Below, piece by piece: positions 8,360-15,900 of a DNA stretch of 16,132 nt. The stretch is from the NCBI GenBank assembly GCA_937124525.1, contig CAKZLA010000322.1:1-16132 (forward strand), written 5' to 3'. The stretch is from an uncultured Desulfobacterium sp. (GTDB lineage Bacteria > Desulfobacterota > Desulfobacteria > Desulfobacterales > Desulfobacteraceae). The stretch's first letter is position 1. Each line of letters opens with the position of its first letter. The position numbers and the translations under genes are program-made. The notes under the pieces were generated by a model. The model made no database searches. It saw nothing but the letters and a program-made list of their open reading frames with translations, and had not been told where the DNA came from.

Positions 8360-8458
8360 ATGGTCATATTACATTCAAAGCTTCAAATACCCAAGCGGTA
8401 TCAAATCTATATCAGCAAGCTGATTTTAAAAAACCGATTCAATTTAGTCAAAATTTAG
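8360..8458 (+). pseudogene. Relic of a second MalT/SARP-like regulator (N-terminal stub)
   Basis: From ATG 8360 the frame reads MVILHSKLQIPKRY, matching MVLLQSKLQTPKRY, the first residues of the regulator at 4495, in 11 of 14 positions. The likeness includes DNA just upstream of the ATG (AACATCATGGTC in both). It fades after about residue 20, and the frame stops at TAG 8456-8458 after 32 codons. A good ribosome binding site (AGGA) remains. This is best read as the remnant of a paralogous regulator once placed directly before dsrP. A leader peptide is a less likely alternative. Confidence 0.7.
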
Positions 8459-8492
8459 TGCCATGGCGTATATCTTTCCCCAATTTATTCAG

Positions 8493-8519
8493 GCTCATGT
8501 GGTATTTCCATGAGCTTTT
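8493..8519 (+). terminator. Intrinsic terminator or attenuator in front of dsrP
   Basis: GCTCATG (8493-8499) pairs perfectly with CATGAGC (8509-8515) over a 9-base loop, followed by TTTT. It would end a transcript of the regulator relic just before dsrP. It lies only 43 bp from the dsrP start. It could therefore act as an attenuator if transcription begins upstream, or dsrP could use a promoter after it. Confidence 0.6.
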
Positions 8520-8561
8520 ATCAATTATCCTAAAATAATAGAAACAGGGGAGGATGAAACC

Positions 8562-9719
8562 ATGCTCGAATTTGCGCTGAAAGGAAACAGAACCTATTGG
8601 ATCTGGATTGCCGGATTATTGGCTGTAATCGCAACGGGTGCCTTTTACTATTCGGAGCAATTAAAATACGGATTAATGCTTACAGGGCAGAGCCGGGACG
8701 TATCCTGGGGATTTTATACGGCACAGATGACCTATCTTGTGGGTGTGGCTGCAGGCGGGGTAATGCTTGTACTGCCCTACTATCTGCACAATTATAAAGT
8801 GTTTGGAAAAATTACTATTTTGGGAGAATTCCTGGCAGTGGCCGCCATTGTCATGTGCCTTTTATACCTTCTGGTCCATCTGGGTCAGCCCATGCGGGCC
8901 TTAAACGTATTTTTGCATCCAACGCCGTGGTCCATGCTCTTTTGGGATGGCAATGTTTTGTTTGGGTACCTTGTGTTGAACATTATTATTGGATGGAATG
9001 TCCTTGATGCTGAACGTAACAACATCTCCCCTCCCCCCTGGATCAAGCCGTTAATCTACCTGTCCATTCCCATGGCTTTTTCCATTCATACGGTGACAGC
9101 CTTTATCTATTGCGGGCTTCCGGGAAGAGGGTTCTGGCTAACGGCTGTTCTGGCCCCGCGATTCCTGGCATCTGCCTTTGCAGCAGGTCCTGCCATTTTA
9201 ATTTTGTTATGTATGTTCATTAAAAAAATGACGGCATTTGATCCCGGCAAAGAAGCCATCCAAACCCTTGCCGTGATTGTGGGATACAGCCTGATGGCCA
9301 ATGTCTTTTTTCTCATGTGCGAGGTGTTTGTGGTCTTTTATTCGGGGATTCCATCCCATATGGATCACATCAAATATCTTTATACGGGACTGCATGGGCA
9401 TGGGCCTCTGGTGCCCTGGATGTGGACTTCCATTGTGTGCATGGTGCTTGCCATTGTTCTTTTGGTGATACCCAGCACGAGGAAAAACAGCCGGATTTTA
9501 TTTTTTTCCTGCATCCTTGTTTTTGTGGGAACCTGGATTGATAAAGGTCTTGGCATGATTGTGGGCGGGTTTGTGCCCTCTGGTCTGCATCATATAACAG
9601 CCTATGTTCCCACCATGCATGAACTGATTATTTCAGGAGGTGTGACGGCCATCGGACTCTTGATTTTAACAATTCTGTTTAAAATTGCCATCAGCATTAA
9701 GGTGTATAATAACCAGTAA
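8562..9719 (+). CDS. dsrP: DsrP-like NrfD-family quinol-interacting membrane subunit
   Basis: A 385-residue polytopic membrane protein with about ten hydrophobic helices, of the NrfD/PsrC family and specifically like DsrP of the DsrMKJOP complex. DsrP is thought to exchange electrons with menaquinone in the membrane and pass them on toward sulfite reduction. Recognisable DsrP stretches are SRDVSWGFYTAQMTYLVGVA, VMLVLPYYLHNYKVFGKITI, HTVTAFIYCGLPGR and GTWIDKGLGMIVGGFVPSGL. Length and ends match complete DsrP proteins. The start has a strong GGGGAGG site eight bases before the ATG. It is notable that dsrM, K, J and O are absent here: this copy stands alone behind a regulator relic. It may be a second, orphan copy that swaps into the complex, or one with a private partner elsewhere. 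Confidence 0.85.
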   Translation: MLEFALKGNRTYWIWIAGLLAVIATGAFYYSEQLKYGLMLTGQSRDVSWGFYTAQMTYLVGVAAGGVMLVLPYYLHNYKVFGKITILGEFLAVAAIVMCLLYLLVHLGQPMRALNVFLHPTPWSMLFWDGNVLFGYLVLNIIIGWNVLDAERNNISPPPWIKPLIYLSIPMAFSIHTVTAFIYCGLPGRGFWLTAVLAPRFLASAFAAGPAILILLCMFIKKMTAFDPGKEAIQTLAVIVGYSLMANVFFLMCEVFVVFYSGIPSHMDHIKYLYTGLHGHGPLVPWMWTSIVCMVLAIVLLVIPSTRKNSRILFFSCILVFVGTWIDKGLGMIVGGFVPSGLHHITAYVPTMHELIISGGVTAIGLLILTILFKIAISIKVYNNQ

Positions 9720-9893
9720 AGTGCGCACAGGAAAGGCTGCCTTTCACTGCTATGATCATTTGTCGTTACCTGAGAACCCTATGGAGGGCTTTCCGGGACA
9801 CACCTGACCGCAGTTCCTGCGCTTTAGTCCGGCAGGGCAAAAGGGCCACCGACGATCCGGGGCCGGATCGCACGCCCGGGGGGCGGAGGCAAC
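9720..9893. other. GC-rich palindromic intergenic patch
   Basis: No supported gene. Three perfect or near-perfect palindromes stand out: GTGCGCAC (9721-9728), GAAAGGCTGCCTTTC (9731-9745) and CGATCCGGGGCCGGATCG (9853-9870). The second lies directly after the dsrP stop and could help end its transcript, although no T-run follows. The stretch 9790-9890 is far richer in GC than its neighbours, suggesting separate origin or a repeat-type element. Confidence 0.4.
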
Positions 9894-10372
9894 TTATCCC
9901 CATGGCGCCAACCTCATCTCAATGAGATTGGGGCCGTTATTGGCCAGTGCCTTTTCCAACGCCCGGGCCAACCCTTCTGTAGAATCCACAGAAACCGCAG
10001 GAACACCAAATCCTTCCGAAAGTTTTACCCAATCCATATTGGGCGGGCCAAGTGTTGTCATGGCCTGGGTTTGCTTTCCAGGATTATGGTTTCCGGCATT
10101 GGAAGCCCCTCACCTCGCTCAGCACGGCTGGGAAAGGTTTCCATATAAAGTTTCGCACCTGTGGCGGCACGAATTTGTGCCGCCGCCATAAGCCTCTCTT
10201 CGCAGAGTGTTTCTCCCCCCAGAATCAGGACAGGATTATCGGACTTTTCAAGGGCCGTGGTCGCCATGGCAATGGCATCCATATCCAGTTTCGGCACTGG
10301 CGGAAGGGTCACCCTGGCAATGTCATCCGGTACCGTTTCCATTTGAAAATCGTGGGGGACAGACAGGGTTGC
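9894..10372 (-). pseudogene. Acetolactate synthase-like (TPP enzyme) pseudogene with core deleted
   Basis: Two in-order pieces of one thiamine-diphosphate enzyme remain, in different frames. The first (10372 down to about 10075) covers the end of the N domain, SVPHDFQMETVPDDIARV, and the central domain, including NPVLILGGE and METFPSRAERGEGLP. It then runs into TGA 10058-10060. The second (about 10072 to 9894) is the C-terminal tail, with NMDWVKLSEGFGVPAV and GPNLIEMRLAP, ending at TAA 9894-9896. The whole cofactor-binding domain between them is missing, and the N-terminal domain before 10372 is lost. The tail resembles the IlvB-like acetolactate synthase group of about 510-550 residues. It cannot be active. 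Confidence 0.8.
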
Positions 10373-10696
10373 CAGTCGTCACCAATGCCGATCTGGGGGA
10401 CAGCCTCCTTGGTCACTGGAAAAGTATTGTAATTAAGGGGACATGATGCTTAACTTCGTATATGAATTAATTTTTAGAAAAGTCAGCGTGTACAGACCCC
10501 ATTGGAAGGCCATTGGAATGGCCGCATCAGGGAAAATATGAAAACAATCGAGATTGTGACCATCGGCAGTGGTGTTGACGATAGCCCCCACTGAAGCCTT
10601 TTTGCGAACCCACGATTTCTATGCAAGCGTGCTGTACGCTTTTTAGAAAAAAATAATAATCAAAACATTAACCTTTCAACTCAATAGGAGGAAGTT
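10373..10696. other. Gene-poor stretch with remnants and hairpins
   Basis: No intact gene is supported. A perfect palindrome GGCCATTGGAATGGCC lies at 10508-10523. A short frame (ATG 10538, MKTIEIVTIGSG) stops after 18 codons and may be a gene remnant. On the minus strand around 10385-10420 there is a short reading frame (PVTKEAVP) that might be another scrap of the adjacent TPP enzyme, but this is weak. Confidence 0.3.
10625..10645 (+). terminator. Weak terminator-like hairpin
   Basis: AAGCGT (10625-10630) pairs with ACGCTT (10636-10641) over a 5-base loop, followed by TTT and then AGAAAA. It resembles the hairpin at 12337-12353 in stem sequence and flank. It may end transcripts entering from the left before the DJ-1 gene. 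Confidence 0.4.
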
Positions 10697-11062
10697 ATGG
10701 ATAAAAACGTATTGGTACCCGTGGCCCAGGGAATAGAAGAGATGGAAGCCATTACCATTATTGATGTGCTCCGGCGGGCCGGAGCCCATGTGGTGGTGGC
10801 ATCCGTGGATAAGCCTGAAATCAAGGCGGCAAGAGGAATCAGTTTTCAGGCGGACTGCCTGATCTCATCCTGCATGGAGGATGAATTCGACCTGATTGTT
10901 CTGCCCGGGGGCATTCCCGGGGCTGAGAACCTCAATAATTGCCCGGAACTTGCCCAATTGCTGAAAAAACAGGCCGCAAAAAACAAATTTTACGGGGCTA
11001 TCTGTGCATCTCCGGCAGTGGTGCTCCACTCCCAGGGGCTGGTGACACCGGGTGAAGTATAA
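10697..11062 (+). pseudogene. DJ-1/PfpI-family protein, C terminus lost at an insertion sequence
   Basis: The first 118 or so residues are a clear DJ-1/ThiJ/PfpI flavodoxin-like protein, the group that includes deglycase/chaperone-like and amidotransferase-like enzymes. The start has an excellent site (AGGAGG) before ATG 10697. The conserved acidic residue (E15 in GIEEME), the PGGIPG loop (70-75) and the nucleophile-elbow cysteine C103 in GAICASPAVV are all present. Relatives run to about 180-190 residues, but this frame ends after 121. The stop codon TAA 11060-11062 lies right at the left end of an IS3-type element. The missing part would carry the last strands and helices and dimer contacts. 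I could not find that part beyond the element's right end, so later deletion is likely. It may still be translated, but it is probably unstable. Confidence 0.8.
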
Positions 11063-11072
11063 TGGACCCCAT
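11063..11072 (+). repeat. IS left terminal inverted repeat core
   Basis: TGGACCCCAT, matched in inverse at 12723-12732. It begins one base after the stop codon that truncates the DJ-1 gene. Confidence 0.6.
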
Positions 11073-11145
11073 AATTTGAACCAGTTGCTAAGCGACATAA
11101 GGGATGTTAAATCCAGGGTTCAAATTTAACCTGAAAAGGAGGTCC

Positions 11146-11430
11146 ATGAGAAAAAATTACAGCGGAAATTTTAAAACCAGAATTGCGGTGGCCATGATCC
11201 GGGAGCAGGAAACTGTTGCTGAGTTAGCCAAAAAATATGAACTTCATCGCTCACTTCTTACCAGATGGAAAAAGGAGGCTTTAGAGGGTTTACCGGAAAT
11301 TTTTTCAACAAAGAGAAAAAAGACAAAGAATGATGATGAAAACTTAATCAATGAATTGTACAAGCAGATCGGTCAGCTCAAAGTTGAGAATGACTGGCTA
11401 AAAAAAAAGGTTGATACAGTCGGTTTCTGA
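11146..11430 (+). CDS. IS3-family transposase OrfA
   Basis: A 94-residue DNA-binding subunit of an IS3-type transposase. The helix-turn-helix is seen in ETVAELAKKYELHRSLLTRW (about 25-44). A leucine-zipper-like helix near 65-92 (LINELYKQIGQLKVENDWLKK) serves for oligomerisation. ATG 11146 follows a near-perfect site, AAAAGGAGG; an in-frame upstream ATG at 11104 lacks one. The C-terminal codons pass through a run of nine A (11400-11408), the usual place of the programmed frameshift into OrfB. Here the downstream frame is offset by +1 (or -2), not the usual -1. This may mean one A was lost. Confidence 0.88.
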   Translation: MRKNYSGNFKTRIAVAMIREQETVAELAKKYELHRSLLTRWKKEALEGLPEIFSTKRKKTKNDDENLINELYKQIGQLKVENDWLKKKVDTVGF

Positions 11431-12022
11431 CAGACGGCATCTGATTGATAAAACTCATGAAAGACTCAGTATTAACAGGCAGTGTGATCTGCTGGGAGTA
11501 TCAAAGGGAGCCCTGTACTATGAACCACGCCCCGTTGATTCATATACACTTTTACTCATGGATTTGATGGATGCACAGCACACAAAGACACCTTTTTATG
11601 GGAGCCGTCGCTTGGCAGTCTACTTGAAATCAGTCGGCCATGGTGTAAATCGCAAACGGGTACAACGCTTAATGAGGGAAATGAGAATCGAAGCCATTTA
11701 CCCCAAACCCAAACTCAGCAGGAGGAATGAAAACCATAAAATATATCCCTATTTATTGAAGGGGTTGAAGATCAAGAGATGCAATCAAGTATGAATTGCA
11801 AAGGATATCAAGATCAGCATGGATTCAAAAGGACGGGCTCTGGATAACATTTTTGTAGAAAGGTTGTGGAAATCTGTCAAATATGAAGAGGTGTACTTGA
11901 AAGATTACCAAACAATGCCCCAAGCGTACAGGTCATTACGGGATTATCTGAATTTTTACAACAACGAGAGACCCCATCAGTCCCTGGCGTATGATGTCCC
12001 TGCAGTGTGGTATCAGCGCTGA
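11411..12022 (+). pseudogene. IS3-family transposase OrfB, internally deleted
   Basis: The first part (to TGA 11792-11794) has the normal OrfB N-terminal region: LSINRQCDLLGVSKGALYYE, then TPFYGSRRLAVYL, NRKRVQRLMR and IYPYLLKGLKI. A second part in another frame (about 11800-12022) is the C-terminal end of the rve domain, ISMDSKGRALDN, then FVERLWKSVKYEEVYLKDY and FYNNERPHQSLAY. The piece that should join them, including the first two catalytic aspartates (the STD and TDQGSQ regions of relatives), is absent, roughly 75-80 codons. Only the glutamate in VERLW remains, so the enzyme is dead. Confidence 0.88.
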
Positions 12023-12059
12023 AGCAGTTTTAAAAAAAAGGAATTCTATCTGATTTGAA

Positions 12060-12076
12060 ATGGGGGAAACCCCCAT
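12060..12076. other. Perfect hairpin after the transposase gene
   Basis: ATGGGGG (12060-12066) and CCCCCAT (12070-12076) form a perfect 7-bp stem with an AAA loop, 38 bp after the OrfB stop. No T-run follows, so it is not a standard terminator. It may mark the old right end of the element or form part of the structured cargo that follows. Confidence 0.4.
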
Positions 12077-12108
12077 ACCCCCAAGTGGATTTAACGCATT
12101 AGGGACCA

Positions 12109-12228
12109 AAGCATGAGTCGCTAAAGGAAAGGCAGCACCAAGTTTTCAAAATGGCGCTGCCCCATGCTTCGGTCACCAGTTACGGCGCTCGGGTTGCTTC
12201 CCAGCATTGCCCTATCCTCCGAACTGGT
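12109..12228. other. Two adjacent strong stem-loop arms, possible structured RNA or DNA element
   Basis: Arm one has an outer stem AAGCATG (12109-12115) with CATGCTT (12163-12169) and an inner stem GGCAGC (12131-12136) with GCTGCC (12156-12161). Arm two pairs ACCAGTT (12175-12181) with AACTGGT (12222-12228) and has a smaller nested GGG/CCC stem. An overlapping open frame (12151-12276, 41 codons) has no ribosome binding site and is probably chance. I do not recognise the element. The nested pairing argues for a folded RNA or a single-strand DNA recombination structure. Confidence 0.4.
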
Positions 12229-12336
12229 ATTGATATACTATCAGAAGGTAATCAAATTTCAAGCCCTTATTATTGAAATAAGTAGTCAAAGGGGATAGGC
12301 CGTGTTTGTTACCTGAATATGAGCTCTTTTTTTTGT

Positions 12337-12353
12337 AAAGCGTGCCACGCTTT
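12337..12353. terminator. Terminator-like hairpin before the small cargo gene
   Basis: AAAGCGT (12337-12343) pairs perfectly with ACGCTTT (12347-12353) over a 3-base loop. T-rich DNA lies on both sides (eight T at 12327-12334, and TTTTC after), so it could work in either direction. It would shield the next gene from upstream read-through. Confidence 0.45.
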
Positions 12354-12367
12354 TCTAAGATGTCCGA

Positions 12368-12395
12368 TTGACAAGCCTTTCAGAGTTTATAAAAA
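12368..12395 (+). promoter_or_regulatory. Candidate sigma-70 promoter for the small cargo gene
   Basis: TTGACA at 12368-12373 is a perfect -35 box. A -10-like TATAAA/TAAAAA follows after 14-16 bases, so the spacing is shorter than ideal. The GTG start is about 20 bases further on, just after a terminator-like hairpin, which is a sensible place for a private promoter. Confidence 0.35.
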
Positions 12396-12413
12396 CCAAT
12401 ATGAGGTAATGAA

Positions 12414-12605
12414 GTGCAGAGTAAACGTGGAGGATATAGAGGAAAATCAAAACAAAAGTTACCCCCGCATCTCAAGCGGGTTCATGTGAATGTTCGTATC
12501 CAAAGGTGGATGCTTGACCAATTAAAGGCAAAAGGAGAGCCTGGAATCGTTTTGGAAGATATTTTGGAAAAGGCTGGATTTAAATATTGTGAGCCTCAGA
12601 AATGA
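12414..12605 (+). CDS. Small basic hypothetical protein
   Basis: A 63-residue protein starting at GTG 12414, with TGAGGT at 12402-12407 as a well-spaced ribosome binding site. The first 25 residues are strongly basic (KRGGYRGKSKQKLPPHLKR). A beta/helix-like stretch follows (VHVNVRIQRWMLDQLKAKGE), then an acidic helix (IVLEDILEKAGF). The pattern of a basic Gly-rich tail followed by a short strand and two helices recalls small ribbon-helix-helix-like DNA-binding proteins often annotated as hypothetical in phages and mobile elements. This is a resemblance, not an identification. It lies inside the insertion element as apparent cargo and has its own candidate promoter. Confidence 0.6.
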   Translation: MQSKRGGYRGKSKQKLPPHLKRVHVNVRIQRWMLDQLKAKGEPGIVLEDILEKAGFKYCEPQK

Positions 12606-12795
12606 TTCATTATGGTTTCATCAATTCAAATTTTGGCCAGACAAAATAGTTGACGATTGCCATGATAGGCTGGGAATATTTCATTAAAGTGTAGCTTAAA
12701 AAAAGTGAGAATCGGTCTTGACATGGGGTCCACTTTACACATCACATATGAGTTTAAGCTTTGTTCGCACACAATGAATGTGGTTAATAATTTGA

Positions 12796-12930
12796 CTTCG
12801 GACTTTTTACGAGATCATCAAAATTAGAATTGCTGAAGAAACTGAGAAATGGTTCGATGAAATAAGTGATTTCCTTGAAGACAGCTCCAAATTAACAGAT
12901 CAGGACGACCATGATGTTGCTGTCCATTGA
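12796..12930 (+). pseudogene. Possible C-terminal remnant of an unknown gene
   Basis: An open frame of 44 codons between TGA 12793-12795 and TGA 12928-12930 has no start codon or ribosome binding site but reads like coding sequence. It is acidic and helical: AEETEKWFDEISDFLEDSS, then LTDQDDHDVAVH. It may be the tail of a gene cut off by the insertion element's right end. It does not match the missing end of the DJ-1 protein. Chance cannot be excluded. Confidence 0.3.
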
Positions 12931-12946
12931 ACACCTTCTGAAATAG

Positions 12947-15900
12947 CTATCTTGAAATCAAATCATGGGGCCTGGACTGGGTCTTGCCCAGAATCTGATT
13001 CAATACCCTACCCAGTTGATCTTTTGTATATGGTTTTGGCATAACACCGCAAAACCCATAATCCTGATAATGCGACATAATAGGGTCATTGGAATAGCCA
13101 CTGGAAACAACCGCTTTAAGCTCTGGATCAATCTTGAGCAATTCAGGAATCGTTTCAGCCCCCCCCATTCCACCAGGAACAGTTAAATCAAGGATAACCA
13201 AATCAAATGGACTCCGGGATTCATAGGCCTTACGAAACGATTCAATGGCTTTGGCTCCATCTGTTGCAAATTTCGTCTCATAGCCGATCCGTTCAAGCAT
13301 TCTGCTGGCCATCTTCAAGATTATTTCCTGGTCATCCATGATCAATATTCTGCCATGACCACCTGTGTGTGGGAGCTTCTTGCTGTCATTGGTTTTCTCA
13401 ATCGTCTTTGACGACGCAGGCAGATAAATATTGAAAATAGTTCCTTTATCAATTGCAGAGTATGCGGTAATGTGACCACCATGTTTTTTAATGATGGAAT
13501 ATGTGCTGGCCAAGCCCAAACCGCTTCCTTTTTTCTTTGTTGAAAAATAAGGATCAAAGATTTTTGAAAGATCTTTTTCTGAAATACCAACACCCTGGTC
13601 TTCAACCATGATATTGACATATTTTCCAGCAGGTAAGGGAAGCCCGCTGTCACTGTCAAATTTTACATTCTCTGTTCGGATGGTAATCGTTCCACCATCA
13701 GGCATGGCCTGATTGGCATTGATGAGAAGGTTGCCCATAACCTGATTGATCTGTCCGTCATCAATTTCAGCAACCCATAACTCATTTGACAATTCAAAAC
13801 TGCAATTTGCCTTTGTCCCCCTGGTGGAAAAGATAGCAGATTCTTTTATTAAGGCGTTTATGTCTGCAAGTTTTTTAATGGGAGCGCCCCCCTTGGAAAA
13901 GGTAAGAAGTTGATGAGTCAGGTTTTGAGCCTGTTTGCAAGACTGTTGGACATCGTAAAGCACCTCGTATAATTCATCATCCTGATTAAAATGAGTCAGA
14001 GCATAAGAGATATTTCCAGTAATCACACCCAGCATATTATTAAAATCGTGGGCAATACCTCCTGCCAATGTGCCAATGGACTCCATTTTTTGAGATTGCT
14101 GGAGTTGAGATTGAAGTTTTATTTTTTCTTCTTCTGCATGCTTACGAGCAGATATATCCTGCAAAGTTCCACGGGCTATCAGGGGCATACCGTCATTGTC
14201 ATATGTATTGATGCCCATTCCATGGACGTCCAAAATATTCCCATCCAGCCGAACAATCTGAAATTCGATATCCATACTTGTCTTGGCTTCCAGAGTATCC
14301 TGAACATGGGTCTTGACTCTTTGCCTGTCATTTTTGTGAATGAACTTTACGAACTGCCCATTGGTGTAAACCTCGGGATTTTCAAATCCAAGGAGACTAC
14401 AAAACCCCTCTGACCAATTCTCCTGCTTTGTCTGCCAATTGCGCTCAAAAAAACCTAATTGAGCGATTGATTCACCAATTTTCATTAACGAATAGCTGGC
14501 TTCCAGGGCCTGTTCCGCCTTAATCCTTTCTCCTATTTCCCTTTGCTGACGACGGTTCCAAAACAGAAAGTACACCAAAAATATCCCCATAACCGCAATC
14601 ACATAAAAGACAATTCTTAGCATATCCATTTTAGTGAAGCCGATGGTAATTGGCACTGCCAACCATTTTTGTTCGATCATATCACGCTCGTCCTGGACAA
14701 TGGAAAGAAGCCCTTTGTTTAAAATATGTACCAGTTCCGGCCAGTCTTTACGCACACCAAAGGCAATGGGGTCATTGTTTTCAAATACATGTTGATCAAT
14801 TTTCAGAGAATGTATTCTGTATCCCTGTATGATCATTGTGGCTGCATTTCTCTCAACCACTGCAGCTTCGGCCTCTCCTTCAATTACGCTATGTAAGACA
14901 TCAAGAGTTGTATTTCTTTTAATCAAGGGGATATCCGGGTATTGTTGTTCCATGCGGTACTGACTGGGATATCCTTCATCAACAGCAGTAACACGCCCCT
15001 TAAGATCTGCCAAGCTTTTTATTTCAGGCGTTTTGGTATGGCTTATAATAACCCAGTCAATGTAAATGTATGGCTGGGAATAATTTAAATATTTCTCTCT
15101 TTCAAGGGTTTTGGCGACTCCAGGTAAAACATCGACAGCTTTTTCAGGAACAGCTTTCATAATCTGAAGCCAGCTCAAATTTGGGATTATCTTCATATTA
15201 AGGCCGAGACGTCTATTCAAAATCCGGACGTAATCAGAAGAAACACCTTGATGTTGTCCTTTATTATCAATGAACTCAATGGGCTGCCATGTTGGATCTA
15301 CTCCGAGGTTAATTTCAGGATGTTCTTTAATCCACGCTTTTTCCCGGGCAGTCAAAGGTATAATTTCCATATCTTTGTAAACATTAAAAACTGACAGGTT
15401 GAAACCAAACCAGCGAGAAGAAAAACTATTTTTTATTTTCTGGGGAAGTGATGCAAGGGCTTTATCGATAATAGAGACCAACTCAGGCCAGTCTTTACGG
15501 ATGGAGTACACAAGATTTAAAGGGTTATCCGTGGCAACATAGCCAACTTTTATTTGTTTGGGAAATATTTTATAATAATTATTGTAAATAGTTGTGGCCA
15601 CAATGGCGGCATCGACCTTACCCTCAATTGTCAGCTTAATAGCGTCTGTTTCAGAAGGGGATTCAATGATATTAATGGATGGGTATTTTCCAAGAAGGTT
15701 AAGATAAAATTGATTTCCTTTGAGAATGGCAATGGATTTGCCTTTAAAATCTTCCATGCCATATATTTTTACTTTGCTATTGCCAGCAACGACAAAGGTG
15801 GGAAATGAGGATATATATGGTTGTGAAAAATTAAAAAAAGGTTCCCTCTCTCTGGCCGCTGCAGAAATTGCAAGGCCATCAATTTGTAGATGTTTTGCCT

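Larger units (their letters stand above)
11053..12740 (+). mobile_element. Defective IS3-family insertion sequence with extra cargo
   Basis: The presumed ends share TGGACCCCAT in inverted orientation (11063-11072 and 12723-12732). Similar but imperfect bases flank this core, so exact borders are uncertain by about 10 bp. Inside are an intact orfA, a broken orfB, and about 700 bp between the orfB stop and the right end that ordinary IS3 elements lack. Ordinary members are about 1.2-1.5 kb. The left end interrupts the DJ-1 gene. The transposase cannot be active on its own. Confidence 0.65.

Noticed and set aside
8241..8423. 60-codon plus-strand frame before dsrP
   Set aside because: A different frame (from 8360) shows paralogy with the 4495 regulator; this one has no ribosome binding site or likeness.
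9922..10432. Several plus-strand frames of 60-126 codons
   Set aside because: They are the reverse side of the TPP-enzyme pseudogene, whose minus-strand protein likeness is clear.
12091..12228. Possible integron attC site
   Set aside because: An ATTTAAC-like box is present at 12089-12095, but no matching GTTRRRY partner with paired inner boxes was found at the other end.
13991..14413. 140-codon plus-strand frame inside the hybrid kinase gene
   Set aside because: Opposite the PAS and histidine-box coding region and without any family pattern of its own.
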